Assembly: GCA_963770035.1 (NCBI GenBank)
Contig: CAVYON010000002.1
Coordinates: 1 to 64,000, forward strand
Length of the DNA: 64,000 nt
DNA from: Roseiarcus sp963770035
GTDB lineage: Bacteria > Pseudomonadota > Alphaproteobacteria > Rhizobiales > Beijerinckiaceae
Direction: 5' to 3'
Part shown: in pieces, positions 1-9,108 of the stretch
How the letters are laid out: each line of letters opens with the position of its first letter
Numbering within the stretch: the first letter of the stretch is position 1
Program-made: the position numbers and the translations under genes
Notes under the pieces: generated by a model
Told to the model about the DNA's origin: nothing
Database searches by the model: none
What the model saw: the letters and a program-made list of their open reading frames with translations, nothing else

Positions 1-1051
1 CTCACGGTTCTCGCCGTTCGTCCTTAGGAGTTCGCGCCGCGCGACCGCCGCTGCGCGGGGGATGGCCGAGCGGTTGGCGAGCTCGCGATAGAAGACGGTG
101 GCGAAGGCGCTCGCGTCCGCGTCGTAGACCCAGCCGTCCCAACCGACCACATTGGGGATGCGCACGACCAATTGCCGCGCGAACGGCGCGGCCGTCTGCG
201 GCGCACGCGGGCCCTCGCCCGCATCGCGGCGCGCCTCGCCTTCGCGCGCGCCGCCGAACTGGTGCGCCGGCCGCCCGGCCAAATTCCGCCGTCCGGCAGG
301 CGGAGAGGAACACCAATCCCGGCGCATTGGCCCCGAGCGCCGCGACCAGCGCCCCCGGATCAGTCTTGTCCTCACCGCCCTCGGCGGATTCCAGCAGCAG
401 CACCGGCCCGGCTTGCTTGTCGATGTCGCCATGGCAGGAGAGATGCAGCGCTTCGAACGGTCCTTCGTCGGAATTCAGCCGCTCGCCGAGGAACGTCCGG
501 TTCCCGGTCTCCTCGACGACAAGGCGCAACGGCAAACGCTGCGTCGCCTGAAGGATCGACGACTCCTCCGCCTCGAATTTGAGCTCATGCTGGCTCTCCG
601 GCGCGGCGGCCATGAACATGAGCTGGAGATCGGCATGGCGAGGCGCGAGCGGCGTTGCGGCATCGCCGATGCGGCGGGCGACGGCGAAAAGCTGCAGGGC
701 GTCGAGCGCGAGCGGCCCGTCGGCGCGCGCAAGCAGCTCCCAGGGCGCGTCCAGCAAGGCGGTCTCGTTCGGACCGGGCCGCGCGCCGACCTTGATCTCG
801 AGGATCCGGTCGTCGCCGAGCGCGTCCACCCAGGCCGAAGCCCAACCCGGGCCGTCGAGCCAGTCGAACATCTCTCGGCCAATCGCCGCCAGCGCGTCGT
901 TGGCGTCGCGATCGGACGCTTTGTCGTAGCGCTTCGCCCAATCCGTCAGCTTCGGCGCGGCTTTAGCGAGCGGAAAGCGCGCTTCCCGGCCTCCGCCCGC
1001 AATCGAGCAGAAGACGTCGCCGCCCAGAATCTCGATCTGCCCCGCCGCCAT
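1..1051 (-). pseudogene. CHAT-domain caspase-like protein, frameshifted and cut by the window edge
   Basis: The N-terminal 260 residues are intact and carry the two catalytic motifs of CHAT (caspase HetF associated with TPR) cysteine proteases: His207 in LSCHGD and Cys252 in FLSACRT. After about position 265 the open frame turns into arginine-rich nonsense. The frame one base over continues convincingly as family-like sequence (AAPFARQLVV, IPNVVGWDG, VFYREL) and stays open to base 1. One extra base near 265 explains this. CHAT proteins act as peptidases, often with a TPR or sensor partner, in stress or defence responses; no partner is visible because the gene leaves the window. It could be a real pseudogene or a sequencing error. 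Confidence 0.75.
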
Positions 1052-1171
1052 GGTCGAGGCCTCCCTCGCCGAACCGGACCTTTCCGAATGGACCCCAGCG
1101 TCCTACAACTACGGCAAATTGGCAATCACGCCGTGACGGGCGTCACATTGCGCCATTACGCCATTACGGTG

Positions 1172-1286
1172 ACACTTTCCATTACGGTACCACGGCATTA
1201 CGGTGACACTTTACCAAATCCCTTATCTTTCCATTACCCATTACGGCCGTGCATTACGGTAACACTTTACCAAATCCCTTATCTTT
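1172..1286. repeat. Direct repeats upstream of the RAYT transposase
   Basis: Two near-identical 35-bp copies lie at 1196-1230 and 1252-1286; both begin CATTACGG and end CTTATCTTT, with a G/A difference near base 10. A shorter third copy of the first 17 bases lies at 1172-1188. The sequence AAACTGTCACTGTAAT at 2018-2033, overlapping the transposase stop codon, is the inverted complement of the repeat start with two mismatches. Such flanking repeats are typical of REP-associated transposase genes. The rest of 1052-1344 shows no gene. Confidence 0.65.
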
Positions 1287-1344
1287 GCTAGCATCAATCT
1301 TCATTTTCGTCGTCACGGGCGTTCCCCCGCTCGAGAAGTCCCGC

Positions 1345-2032
1345 ATGGCTCGCATCGCCCGTTTCGTCGTCCCCGGCCTTCCCCATCATGTCACCGCAGC
1401 GCGGCAACCGGCGCGAGCGGGTGTTCTTCAGCGACGACGACTACGCGCTCTATCGCGATCTGCTCGCTGCTCAGTGCCGCAAGCACGGCGTCGCAGTCTG
1501 GGCCTATTGCCTGATGCCCAATCACGTTCACCTCATCCTGGTCCCCGATCGCGAGGAAGCGCTCGGGCGCGCGCTCGGCGAGACGCACCGCCGGTATTCG
1601 TCGGTTGTCAATGCGCGGCTGCGGGTAACCGGCCACCTGTTCCAGTCACGTTTCGGTTCTGTCGTCATGGACGAAGAGCACTTGATGGCGGCGGCGCGTT
1701 ACGTGGCGACGAACCCGGTTCGGGCGCGGCTGGTCGAAAGGGCTGAGGACTGGCGCTGGTCGAGCGTGCGCGCCCACCTTGCGGGCCGCGACGACGAGCT
1801 CGTCCGCGTCGCGCCGCTCATCGAGCGCACGGCCGGGCGCTTCGCCGATCTCATCGAGACGGCGCCGTCGACCGAGGCGCTGTCGGCGCTGCGGGCCGCG
1901 GAGACTATTGGCCGCCCGCTCGGCTCTCCCGCCTTCCTCGACCGCCTGACCGCCATCGCCGGCCGCGATCCGCGCCCGAAGAAGCGCGGTCCGAAGCCGA
2001 GCGATCGGGGATTGAGTAAACTGTCACTGTAA
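1345..2032 (+). pseudogene. REP-associated tyrosine (Y1) transposase, RAYT/TnpA_REP family, frameshifted
   Basis: This is a Y1 HUH-type single-strand transposase of the IS200-related RAYT family, which is thought to spread REP palindromes. The start MARIARFVVPGLPHHVT reads from ATG 1345. The rest (QRGNRRERVFF onwards) is in another frame, and deleting one G at about 1396 restores the expected HHVT-QRGNRR junction. Visible motifs are the HUH pair in MPNHVHL and the tyrosine segment RYVATNPVRARLV. The basic tail KKRGPKP is common in the family. Direct repeats lie upstream and an inverted partner overlaps the stop codon. An internal ATG at 1388 could start a shortened protein, but it would lose the N-terminal strand. 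Frameshift or sequencing error cannot be separated here. Confidence 0.8.
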
Positions 2033-2153
2033 TTTGCTGTAATTTGTCGAGGACGCCTTTCGGCGCTCATATTCACCGCCGGTCTTGATATTTATCAAGG
2101 CGGCTGCGGCGCCCGATCCCTATAGTGGCGACTTCGGGTAGGCGGCGAGAACG

Positions 2154-2549
2154 ATGCGGACGGTAAGCTCGATTATTGCGACGCTCCTACTTGGGACGTC
2201 GCTGGCCATGGCTCAAAGCAAGTGGCTGGAAAGCGGACACCTCGACTTGTCGGAGGTCAGCGCACTCTGCCAACGAACGAACCAGGTCCGATTGTTGGCC
2301 CGCAGTCAGATGATCACAGCCGCCAACGAACGTTGGTTGCGATTGTCGCGACAGGAACTCGTTGTGGAGGCCTTTGTCATGGGCGTGCCCCCATTGGATC
2401 CGGGGCGATGCTACGTCGTGGCGCGAGCCGGACACGTCGGAGAGACGGAGCGTCGAGTTTTCGAGGTCCGCGACTTCATTGTCAGCCCCGAGAATACGAG
2501 CGTATTCGTGATCGGCCGAGACTTTTTGCTACCGGAGCCCAGCCGCTGA
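2154..2549 (+). CDS. Small secreted hypothetical protein
   Basis: It encodes 131 residues. The first 20 (basic MRT, hydrophobic IIATLLLGTSLA, then AMAQ) look like a Sec signal peptide with cleavage after AMA, so the mature protein of about 110 residues should be periplasmic. It has two cysteines (in SALCQRT and GRCYVVAR) that could form a disulfide. I do not recognise the family. It stands alone, with a possible bidirectional terminator 245 bases downstream shared with the convergent ATP-grasp gene. The composition is protein-like and not arginine/proline-rich, which favours a real gene. Confidence 0.6.
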   Translation: MRTVSSIIATLLLGTSLAMAQSKWLESGHLDLSEVSALCQRTNQVRLLARSQMITAANERWLRLSRQELVVEAFVMGVPPLDPGRCYVVARAGHVGETERRVFEVRDFIVSPENTSVFVIGRDFLLPEPSR

Positions 2550-2794
2550 TCCGCGTCAGGCTCGTCACCGCGCGGCGGCCGGATAACTGGACCCCGGAAG
2601 TGAGACACGGCTAAAAGGAGTGACAGGCTTCCGAGAGGGGAAGCGGACGCATCGCACGACGCTCGTGTGACAGTGGAATGGCGTGGAATTGCAGAAGACC
2701 GGCGCTGGAGAACAGGACCGAAACGGTGAGTTCCCTTATTGATGAAGGGCAGGCCGGCCGTTAGCCCTTGCCGATGCTCGTGCGAACCGAAAAG

Positions 2795-2827
2795 CCCCGC
2801 CTGGAGCGTCACTTCTTTGGCGCGGGG
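2795..2827. terminator. Possible bidirectional terminator between convergent genes
   Basis: The stem CCCCGC (2795-2800) pairs with GCGGGG (2822-2827), preceded by AAAAG and followed by TCTTT. The loop is long (21 nt), so this is a weak call. It sits in the 2550-2920 gap between convergent genes, where I see no other feature. Confidence 0.4.
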
Positions 2828-2920
2828 TCTTTCGTGCGAAGGCGGATGTGCGCGACGGTCGGCTCGGAGCCCGCCGGACCGTCGCCGAGCCCGTGTTCCT
2901 CGGTCAGCAATGCGGCTCGC

Positions 2921-4126
2921 TCACGCGTCGGCCGAGGCGACGATCGCCTTCCAGGCCTGCGGCGTCACGGCGTAGGCGCCGACCGAGCCTCCATAAAACA
3001 TCCGCCACAGCGACGGACGCACGAGCGTCGCAAGGCACGCGGCGAGGACGGGGACGGCCGCAAGCGGATCGCCGGCGATCGGCGTCAATTCCTCGCGCGA
3101 CCCTTGATACGCGCCGCGCAGGAGGAAGACGTCGAGCGCTTCGCCGAGTATTGCGCGTCGCGACCCGGTCCGCTCCGCGGCCCCGAGGATCGCCAGCAGC
3201 GCCTGATGGCTGAGCACGCCGGCGCGGCCGGCGGGCCGAACGGGCGCCGTTCCGCCGGCCGCGCAATCGAGCATGGCGGCGACGAGGTCCACGCCCGAAA
3301 GCAATGCGTTGGCCGGCTCCACCAGGCGGGGATTGACGTCGATGATGATCGGGCCGTCCTCGGTCAGGATCACGTCCATCGACAGGCCGCCATGCCATCG
3401 AAGCGACGCCACGACGCGGTCGAGAATTCCGGCGAGCCCCGGGATGGCGAGGCTTTGCTTGATCGCCGCGCCGCCGCCGACCCCTTCCTTCACCCGCAGA
3501 TTGGCGTGCCAGGCGATCAACCGGCCGCGCTCCGCGACCGCCTGGACCATCGCCAAAGGACCGTCGACCTGCGCTTGCGCAATCAGGGCGTCGGAAGCGA
3601 GGCCGAGAGACTTCGCCGCAACGGCGAGGTCCTTGGGTGTCGCGGCGCGCCGGACGCCCGAACTCGCCGTGCTGACTGATCGCTTGACAAAAACGGGAAA
3701 GCTCGTGACCCGCTCGAGATCGGCGGCGACGGCGATCTCGACCGTCGGCGGTTGCGGCGCGCCGAGTTCCGCCAGCGTCCGCCAGGCGGAAATCTTGTCC
3801 TGCAGGCGCCGCAGGGCGGAAAAGGGCGGAACGATGGTCGGAACCGCCAGGCGCTTCTCCTCGGCCGACAAGATGGCCACTTGCTCTTGCGTGGGAAACA
3901 GAAGGTCCGCCCGCCGGCTCTTGGCAATCTGCATCGCGGCGTCGAGCCAGGCAAAGGGATCCGAGCCGAAGTTCGGGACCGGATGCACGGCGCGGACGTG
4001 ATGGGTGAACCGCGACAGGCAGAGTTTTGTCGACGACAGGAGCTCGACCTCGTGGCCCATTGCGCCGAGCCGGCCGGCCGTCTGGCGGGAGGTGAGCCCC
4101 GATCCTTCCGAGAGCAGAATGCGCAT
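2921..4126 (-). CDS. ATP-grasp domain protein of unknown substrate
   Basis: It encodes 401 residues. The N-terminus (MRILLSEGSGLTSRQTAGRL) is a Rossmann-like PreATP-grasp fold. The middle has ATP-grasp features: the lysine in FPVFVKRSVSTASSGVRR, the acidic segment WHGGLSMDVILTEDG and the metal-binding IDVNPRLVEP. ATP-grasp ligases join a carboxylate to an amine through an acyl-phosphate; the closest recognisable class is the carbamoyl-phosphate-synthase-like group. The substrate cannot be read from sequence. It is followed by no coupled gene. The upstream 376-bp gap is locally AT-rich around 4290-4350, which suits its own promoter. Confidence 0.75.
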   Translation of the reverse strand: MRILLSEGSGLTSRQTAGRLGAMGHEVELLSSTKLCLSRFTHHVRAVHPVPNFGSDPFAWLDAAMQIAKSRRADLLFPTQEQVAILSAEEKRLAVPTIVPPFSALRRLQDKISAWRTLAELGAPQPPTVEIAVAADLERVTSFPVFVKRSVSTASSGVRRAATPKDLAVAAKSLGLASDALIAQAQVDGPLAMVQAVAERGRLIAWHANLRVKEGVGGGAAIKQSLAIPGLAGILDRVVASLRWHGGLSMDVILTEDGPIIIDVNPRLVEPANALLSGVDLVAAMLDCAAGGTAPVRPAGRAGVLSHQALLAILGAAERTGSRRAILGEALDVFLLRGAYQGSREELTPIAGDPLAAVPVLAACLATLVRPSLWRMFYGGSVGAYAVTPQAWKAIVASADA

Positions 4127-4502
4127 CGCGAGCAGTCTATCGCCAAACTGGCCGCGCGCGTATGCGGGGGATCACACCGCACGCTGGCGCGGGCGATCCG
4201 CGTGCCGCCCGCTTCCCCTGGGCGTCGCGTCGCCCTGTGGGCTTGGGAAATGGTATGCAATTTGCAGCCCTGACCGGCGCTCTCTCCGGCTAAGTCTTTG
4301 AAATTGTACTTTATACACTTTGAAAAAGTAGTCAAATTAAGGCAAAAATGAGGCAAACTCGCCCAGCGACGGCGTCGCGAATCACGATTCGCAGCCCAAC
4401 CCCTTGATATTGCCCGGCCGCTTGCAAAAAAGAGCGCTGCGCCGCCGGACCGGGCGCCGGCGAGGGTCCGGGCGACCCGACCGGGTGGGTCTGAAACGCC
4501 CG
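4127..4502. other. Intergenic region with probable ATP-grasp gene promoter
   Basis: This holds no convincing gene. The stretch about 4295-4350 is much richer in A and T than its surroundings (TTGAAATTGTACTTTATAC and nearby), and lies upstream of the minus-strand ATP-grasp gene. I could not fix a unique -35/-10 pair. Confidence 0.35.
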
Positions 4503-5282
4503 CTACGCCAGCTGATCGTTGAGCGCGGCAAGAAAACCGCACAAGTCGTCGGTCACGACGTCGGCCAGGCCCTGCGCGGCCTCGGCGTTGGCCCGGTCGT
4601 GCGGCTGGCGGTGGTCGGGCTGCCCGGCCTTTGGCGTCACCAGCACCGTCGTCATCCCGCGCGCCCGCGGAACCACAAGGTTCTTCACGACATCCTCGAA
4701 CATCGCCGCCGACCTCGGGTCGATCTGATAGTGGGCGAAGAAGGTGTCATAGGCCGCCTCGGCGGGCTTGGGCGTCAGCCCCGCCGCCACGATGTCGAAG
4801 GCGTCCTCGAACAGGCCGTCGAGCCCCAGCTGGCGGACGGTCAGCAGGGCGTGGTTGCGCGAGCCGTTGGTGAAGATCAGCTTCCGGCCCGGCAGCCGAG
4901 CGACCTCGCGGGCGAGGATCGGGTTTGGTATCAGCATAGAGCGGTCGATATCGTGCACGAACTCCAGAAACTGATCCGCCTGGTCAAAGTTCTCCTCGAT
5001 GAGACCGCGCAGCGTCGTGCCGTGGCGCAGATAGTAGTGCCGATGCAGGGCCCGGGCGGACAGGCCGTCGAGCCCGAAGCGGTCCATCAGGAACAGCGTA
5101 ATGCGTTCGTCGATCAACGGCCAGATGCCGCTGTCGGAAGGGTAGAGCGTATTGTCGAGATCGAACACCCAGGTCGACACGTGTTTGAACCTCGCGCGCA
5201 GGCTTTCGGCCGAAGCGGGGCAGCCGGCAGAGGCGACGGCTTCCCGTACGGCGGAGATTGCGCCGAGCTTGCCCAAGATCAC
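4503..5282 (-). CDS. HAD-family pyrimidine 5'-nucleotidase-like phosphatase
   Basis: It encodes 259 residues of the haloacid dehalogenase superfamily, resembling the Sdt1/Phm8-type pyrimidine 5'-nucleotidases common in alphaproteobacteria. Motif I is VFDLDNTLYP, with nucleophile Asp41 and acid-base Asp43. Motif II is the LIFTNGS segment, motif III the lysine in GLTPKPAEAAYD and motif IV the acidic FEDVVKNL. The enzyme should remove phosphate from small nucleotides in the cytoplasm. It lies 111 bases downstream of mutY on the same strand, so the two may be co-transcribed and could both serve nucleotide hygiene. The exact substrate is inferred only from family similarity. Confidence 0.8.
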   Translation of the reverse strand: MILGKLGAISAVREAVASAGCPASAESLRARFKHVSTWVFDLDNTLYPSDSGIWPLIDERITLFLMDRFGLDGLSARALHRHYYLRHGTTLRGLIEENFDQADQFLEFVHDIDRSMLIPNPILAREVARLPGRKLIFTNGSRNHALLTVRQLGLDGLFEDAFDIVAAGLTPKPAEAAYDTFFAHYQIDPRSAAMFEDVVKNLVVPRARGMTTVLVTPKAGQPDHRQPHDRANAEAAQGLADVVTDDLCGFLAALNDQLA

Positions 5283-5393
5283 TCCATGCGGTCAGAAGGG
5301 TCAGGCTATGGGCGATCGCTCCGCCTTTTCAAGCAAATTCGAACGCCCTGGCCCCAACGCGAACGATTACCAGACCATTCGAGCCCTACTTTT

Positions 5394-6494
5394 TTATGAC
5401 GATGCGTCGAATCTGGAGCGGCCCACCCCGACCGCGTGGTCGACCGCCTTGCGCATGACGCTGGAGAAGCCCGCCTCGCCGACCGCGTCCCGCCTCACCC
5501 AGAAGTGCGGATCAGGGGCGTCCCCCTCATAGCGCGCCGCATAGACCGCGAGGCTCAGCGCGAAATGGGTGAAGACCTGGTCGACGGCGCCTGGCAGGCG
5601 GCGCCATCGCCCGGCGACCGGCGCCCCCTCAGCCCAGGCTGCGCCCGGACCTTCAGCCGTCCACGCGGTGCCCGGAAGTTCGAGGGTCGATGCGAGCAGG
5701 CCTCTCGGCGGCCGCCGCCGGGCAAGGAAGGCCCCATCTTCCCGGTGAGCGAAAAAGACGGCGCCTGCTCGCCGCGGCTTGGCCTTTGCCGCGGTCTTGC
5801 GCGGAAACGCCTCCGGCGCCCCGGAGCGGAATGCCGCGCAATCCGGGCTCAGCGGACAGGTCGCGCAGTCTGGCCCGCGGGGTCGGCAGACGGTCGCCCC
5901 GATGTCCATCAGCGCCTGGGCAAAATCGCCGGCGCGACGCTGAGGGGCAAGCGCGCGGGCGGCGCCCTCGATCGTCTTTCGCGAATCCGCAATAGACGCA
6001 TCGAGGCCGAGCAGACGGGCAAGGATGCGTGCGATGTTGCCGTCGACCGGCGCCGCCTGACGGTCGAAGGCGATCGCCGCGATCGCCGCGGCGGTGTAGG
6101 CGCCGACGCCGGGAAGCGCCCGCAGCGCCGCCTCGTCGGCAGGAAATCGGCCGCCCCGCCGAGCGATCTCCTGCGCGCAGGCGTGCATATTACGCGCCCG
6201 GGAATAATAGCCGAGTCCCGCGAAGGCGCTGATCACCGATTCGATCGGCGCTGCAGCGAGCGCCTCGACGGTCGGCCATGTGCCGACAAACGCCCGGTAA
6301 TATGGCGTCACAGCCTGCGCCGTCGTCTGCTGCAGCAGGACCTCCGAGAGCCAAACTCTGTAGGGATCCGGCGAGGCCCCCGGCTCGGCGCGCCACGCGA
6401 GCGAGCGCCGGGCCCGGTCCCACCATTGCAAGGTTCGCGCAACGATCGCGTCTCGCTTTTCCTCGAGCCCGAGCGCGCCTACATTGTGGTTCAT
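5394..6494 (-). CDS. mutY: A/G-specific adenine glycosylase MutY
   Basis: It encodes 366 residues, the full family length. MutY removes adenine mispaired with 8-oxoguanine in base excision repair. The helix-hairpin-helix LPGVGAYTAAAI (about 127-138) binds DNA. Glu51 in SEVLLQQT and Asp151 in VDGNIARI are the catalytic acids. Cys203, 210, 213 and 219 give the C-x6-C-x2-C-x5-C iron-sulfur cluster. The C-terminal third is the NUDIX-like 8-oxoG recognition domain. It is divergent from dciA, with only 27 bases between the start codons, so the promoters must overlap. Confidence 0.95.
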   Translation of the reverse strand: MNHNVGALGLEEKRDAIVARTLQWWDRARRSLAWRAEPGASPDPYRVWLSEVLLQQTTAQAVTPYYRAFVGTWPTVEALAAAPIESVISAFAGLGYYSRARNMHACAQEIARRGGRFPADEAALRALPGVGAYTAAAIAAIAFDRQAAPVDGNIARILARLLGLDASIADSRKTIEGAARALAPQRRAGDFAQALMDIGATVCRPRGPDCATCPLSPDCAAFRSGAPEAFPRKTAAKAKPRRAGAVFFAHREDGAFLARRRPPRGLLASTLELPGTAWTAEGPGAAWAEGAPVAGRWRRLPGAVDQVFTHFALSLAVYAARYEGDAPDPHFWVRRDAVGEAGFSSVMRKAVDHAVGVGRSRFDASS

Positions 6495-6521
6495 GCGCCA
6501 CCATTACTCCTTCCGCCGACC

Positions 6522-7052
6522 ATGATCGCAGGGCGTCGCGGCGCCAAGCCGCTCGACGAACTCATGCTCGCCGTGATCGACGAGGCCCTGGCCGCGCGCG
6601 GTCTCGGCGAAACGAGCCTGATCGCCGACTGGCCGGCGATTGTCGGCGCCGTCATCGCCCGCTATGCAAGGCCCTTGCAATTGCAATGGCCGCCGCGTCC
6701 AGCCAAGCGCGATCCCGAAAGTCCGGTCGCTCCTGCGACGCTGGTGCTCAGGGTCGACGGCGCGTTCGCGCTCGAGGCGCAACATAGTGCGGCCATTATC
6801 GTCGACCGGGTCAACGCTCACCTCGGCTGGCGCTGCGTTGACAGGGTTGCCTTCCGGCAAGGGCCGCTGCCGCCGTTAAGGGAAAGGCGCGAGCCTCCGC
6901 CCCCGCCCGGCGACGCAGCCGAGATGGAAGCGAGGCGGGTGGCCGCGGCGATCGGCGACGAAGGGCTGCGCGAGGCCTTGACGCAATTCGGCGCGCACGC
7001 GATCGAGCGCTCCGCGCGGCGGCTCGCCACGGATGGCGCCGGGGGAGATTGA
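6522..7052 (+). CDS. dciA: DUF721 / DciA-family protein, probable DnaB helicase loader
   Basis: It encodes 176 residues. DUF721 (DciA) proteins load the replicative helicase DnaB in bacteria that lack DnaC. The conserved part is the N-terminal half (KPLDELMLAVIDEALAARG, then SLIADWPAIVG and RYARPLQL), followed by a strand-rich segment (ATLVLRVDGAFALEAQH). The reading frame stays open far upstream, across mutY, but ATG 6522 gives the family N-terminus and the mutY frame is clearly the real one there. The mutY/DUF721 neighbourhood is common in alphaproteobacteria. The stop is four bases before the likely TTG start of dapF. Confidence 0.85.
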   Translation: MIAGRRGAKPLDELMLAVIDEALAARGLGETSLIADWPAIVGAVIARYARPLQLQWPPRPAKRDPESPVAPATLVLRVDGAFALEAQHSAAIIVDRVNAHLGWRCVDRVAFRQGPLPPLRERREPPPPPGDAAEMEARRVAAAIGDEGLREALTQFGAHAIERSARRLATDGAGGD

Positions 7053-7056
7053 CGTT

Positions 7057-7936
7057 TTGGACGGAACAAGGCTTGCGGGCCGCAGAATTCAACGAATGAA
7101 CGGGGCGGGCAATGAGAATCCTCGTCCTTGATCTGCGGGGCGCTCCCTTTGCGCCGAGCGCCGCGGAGGCGCGCGCCATCCATCGCGCTCCCGGACTCGA
7201 CTACGATCAGATGATGGCGCTCGGCGACCCCCGTTCGCCGGGAACCTCGGCCTACGTGCGGATCTACAACAACGACGGCAGCCTCGCCGAGGCGTGCGGC
7301 AACGGCACGCGCTGCGTTGCCGACAGACTTAGTCGCGAATTGGGCGCAGCCGCCTTGGCGATCGAGACCGAGGCCGGGGTGATTGCCTGCGAGCGGGTCG
7401 GACCGTGGTCGTATCGAGCCGACATGGGCCCGCCGAAACTTCTGTGGTCGGACATTCCGCTTGCTCGCGCTGTCGAGGACACGCGGCGGGTCAACCTTGA
7501 CTGGCCGGAAGGCGATCCGCTGGCCGCCTTGCGCCCGGCCGCAACCGTCAACATGGGCAACCCTCATGCGGCGTTCTTCGTCGACGACCTTGCGGGCGTC
7601 GACGCAGCCGGCTGGGGCGCTCGGATCGAAACGCATCCGTTATTTCCGGAGAAGGTCAACGTCACCTTCGCTCGGATTGACGCGCCTGACGCGGTCGCGG
7701 CTGTCGTGTGGGAGCGCGGCGTCGGATTGACGCTCGCCTGTGGTTCTGCCGCCTGCGCGACCGTTGTGTCGGGCGTTCGTCTCGGGCTGATGGCGCGCGA
7801 GGCCGCTGTCGGCTTGCCCGGCGGGGAACTCGTGATCAAATGGCAAGAGTCCGATAGCCACATGCTGATGACCGGACCCGTCGAATTCGAGGGCGAATTC
7901 GTTCTTGACGACTCCGTATTCGAACCCGCGGCGTGA
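7057..7936 (+). CDS. dapF: Diaminopimelate epimerase, with an apparent one-base insertion near the start
   Basis: DapF converts LL- to meso-diaminopimelate for lysine and peptidoglycan. The two catalytic cysteines are visible in EACGNGTRC and LTLACGSAACAT, and the substrate-binding RIYNNDGS and MGNPHAAFF are present. A start at ATG 7112 would give MRILVLDLRG, missing the conserved opening. Reading from TTG 7057 or ATG 7096 gives RRIQRMNGAGNE. Removing one A at 7117/7118 joins this to ILVLDLRG, the usual M-x-G-x-GNE-hydrophobic-LDLR opening. So the full gene is present with a one-base insertion, most likely a sequencing error because the enzyme is normally essential. The stop overlaps the GTG of the next gene (GTGA). 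Confidence 0.88.
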
Positions 7937-8919
7937 GCGTCGAGCAGGAAGGGACGGACCAGCGGCCAAAATCGCTCGGCCGCGTCGACGCGATCGACGT
8001 CGCGCGCGGCGTCGCGCTGATCGGGATGGCCGCCTTTCACTTCAGCTGGGATCTCGCCGACTTCGGGTTGGTTTCGCCGCTCTTGCCATTTACGCTGCCG
8101 ATGCGGTTCCTGTCACACACGGTCGCAAGTGCGTTCCTGGCGCTGGCCGGAGTGTCGCTGGCGCTCGCCCATCGCGAACGGCTGAACCTCGGAGCGTTCG
8201 CAAAGCGCTTGGCGCTGGTTGTTGGCGCTGCTGCGCTTGTGACGATCGGAAGTTCGATCTTTGCGCCCGGGCTGACGATCTGGTTCGGCATCCTTCATTG
8301 CATCGCCGCGGCGAGCCTTCTCGCGCTGCCTTTGATCGAAGCGCCTGCGTGGCGAAGCCTCAGCGCCGGGGCGGCGGCGGTCACCCTGCCGTTCTTCTTC
8401 CAGTCGAAGGCGTTCGATTCTCCGATGGTGCTCTGGCTCGGCCTCGGGGAGGCCCTGCCCAATACACTCGACTGGCGTCCGCTGCTGCCGTGGGCAGGCG
8501 TCACGCTACTTGGCCTCGGGGCTGCTCGATTGCCGGGAGTCCGGAGCCGATTGACCAAACCTCAGCGCTGGCACGCAAAGTCTGCGCCTGCTCGATCGAT
8601 CGCGTTCGCTGGACGGCACAGTCTCGGCATCTACCTCGTCCATCAGCCGATCCTGATCGGCATGATCTGGGCTGTCACAGCCTCCGGGCTCATTGCTCCA
8701 ACCGCGCCGCCGAAGCTCAACCGTCCCGCGTTCCTCGCCGCTTGCCACCGCTCCTGCATGGATGAAGGGGGAACGTCCGATGAATGTGATACATCCTGTC
8801 GCTGCGTGGCCGACGCCATCGAGCAGTCGAGCGACGCCGGGCGGGAGGAGCAAGGTGACCTGCAGCGCGGTCGAGGAGCGGACCTCAAGCGCATGGTGGA
8901 CGCATGCATGGGCCGCTGA
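7933..8919 (+). CDS. DUF1624 / heparan-alpha-glucosaminide N-acetyltransferase-like membrane protein
   Basis: It encodes 328 residues from GTG 7933, whose GTGA overlaps the dapF stop, implying translational coupling. The opening LGRVDAIDVARGVALIGMAAFHFSWDL is the signature of DUF1624 membrane proteins, relatives of acyltransferase-3 and HGSNAT enzymes that move acetyl groups across membranes. About seven hydrophobic segments follow, ending with HSLGIYLVHQPILIGMIWAVT. The C-terminal tail is soluble and cysteine-rich (AACHRSCM, CDTSCRC). The acceptor substrate is unknown. The link with dapF is positional only; a role in cell-envelope modification is inference. Confidence 0.75.
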   Translation: MSVEQEGTDQRPKSLGRVDAIDVARGVALIGMAAFHFSWDLADFGLVSPLLPFTLPMRFLSHTVASAFLALAGVSLALAHRERLNLGAFAKRLALVVGAAALVTIGSSIFAPGLTIWFGILHCIAAASLLALPLIEAPAWRSLSAGAAAVTLPFFFQSKAFDSPMVLWLGLGEALPNTLDWRPLLPWAGVTLLGLGAARLPGVRSRLTKPQRWHAKSAPARSIAFAGRHSLGIYLVHQPILIGMIWAVTASGLIAPTAPPKLNRPAFLAACHRSCMDEGGTSDECDTSCRCVADAIEQSSDAGREEQGDLQRGRGADLKRMVDACMGR

Positions 8920-9066
8920 GCCCAGCGTCGCGTTTGCGGCCAGCGTTTTTCAACGGCACGGCCCATCGCCATTTCCTGTTGGATCGACGACCGACCAAGA
9001 TTCGCCTTTTTTTCCACGCAACAGGTGCTCGATCGAAACGGAGTCCGGGGTGCGGGATATGTCATT

Positions 9067-9078
9067 GTTCCGCGGAAC
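9067..9078. promoter_or_regulatory. Perfect 12-bp palindrome upstream of the TPR gene
   Basis: GTTCCGCGGAAC is perfectly self-complementary and lies 31 bases before GTG 9109. It may be an operator. It does not match the direct-repeat LexA box of alphaproteobacteria (GTTC-N7-GTTC). Confidence 0.3.
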
Positions 9079-9108
9079 GGAGTCGTTAGCGCGAGAGAAG
9101 CATCTGTC

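Noticed and set aside
5436..6521. N-terminal extension of the dciA frame
   Set aside because: It is antisense to mutY and is not part of the DUF721 family.
9067..9078. LexA box
   Set aside because: The alphaproteobacterial LexA site is a direct repeat GTTC-N7-GTTC; this is an inverted palindrome.
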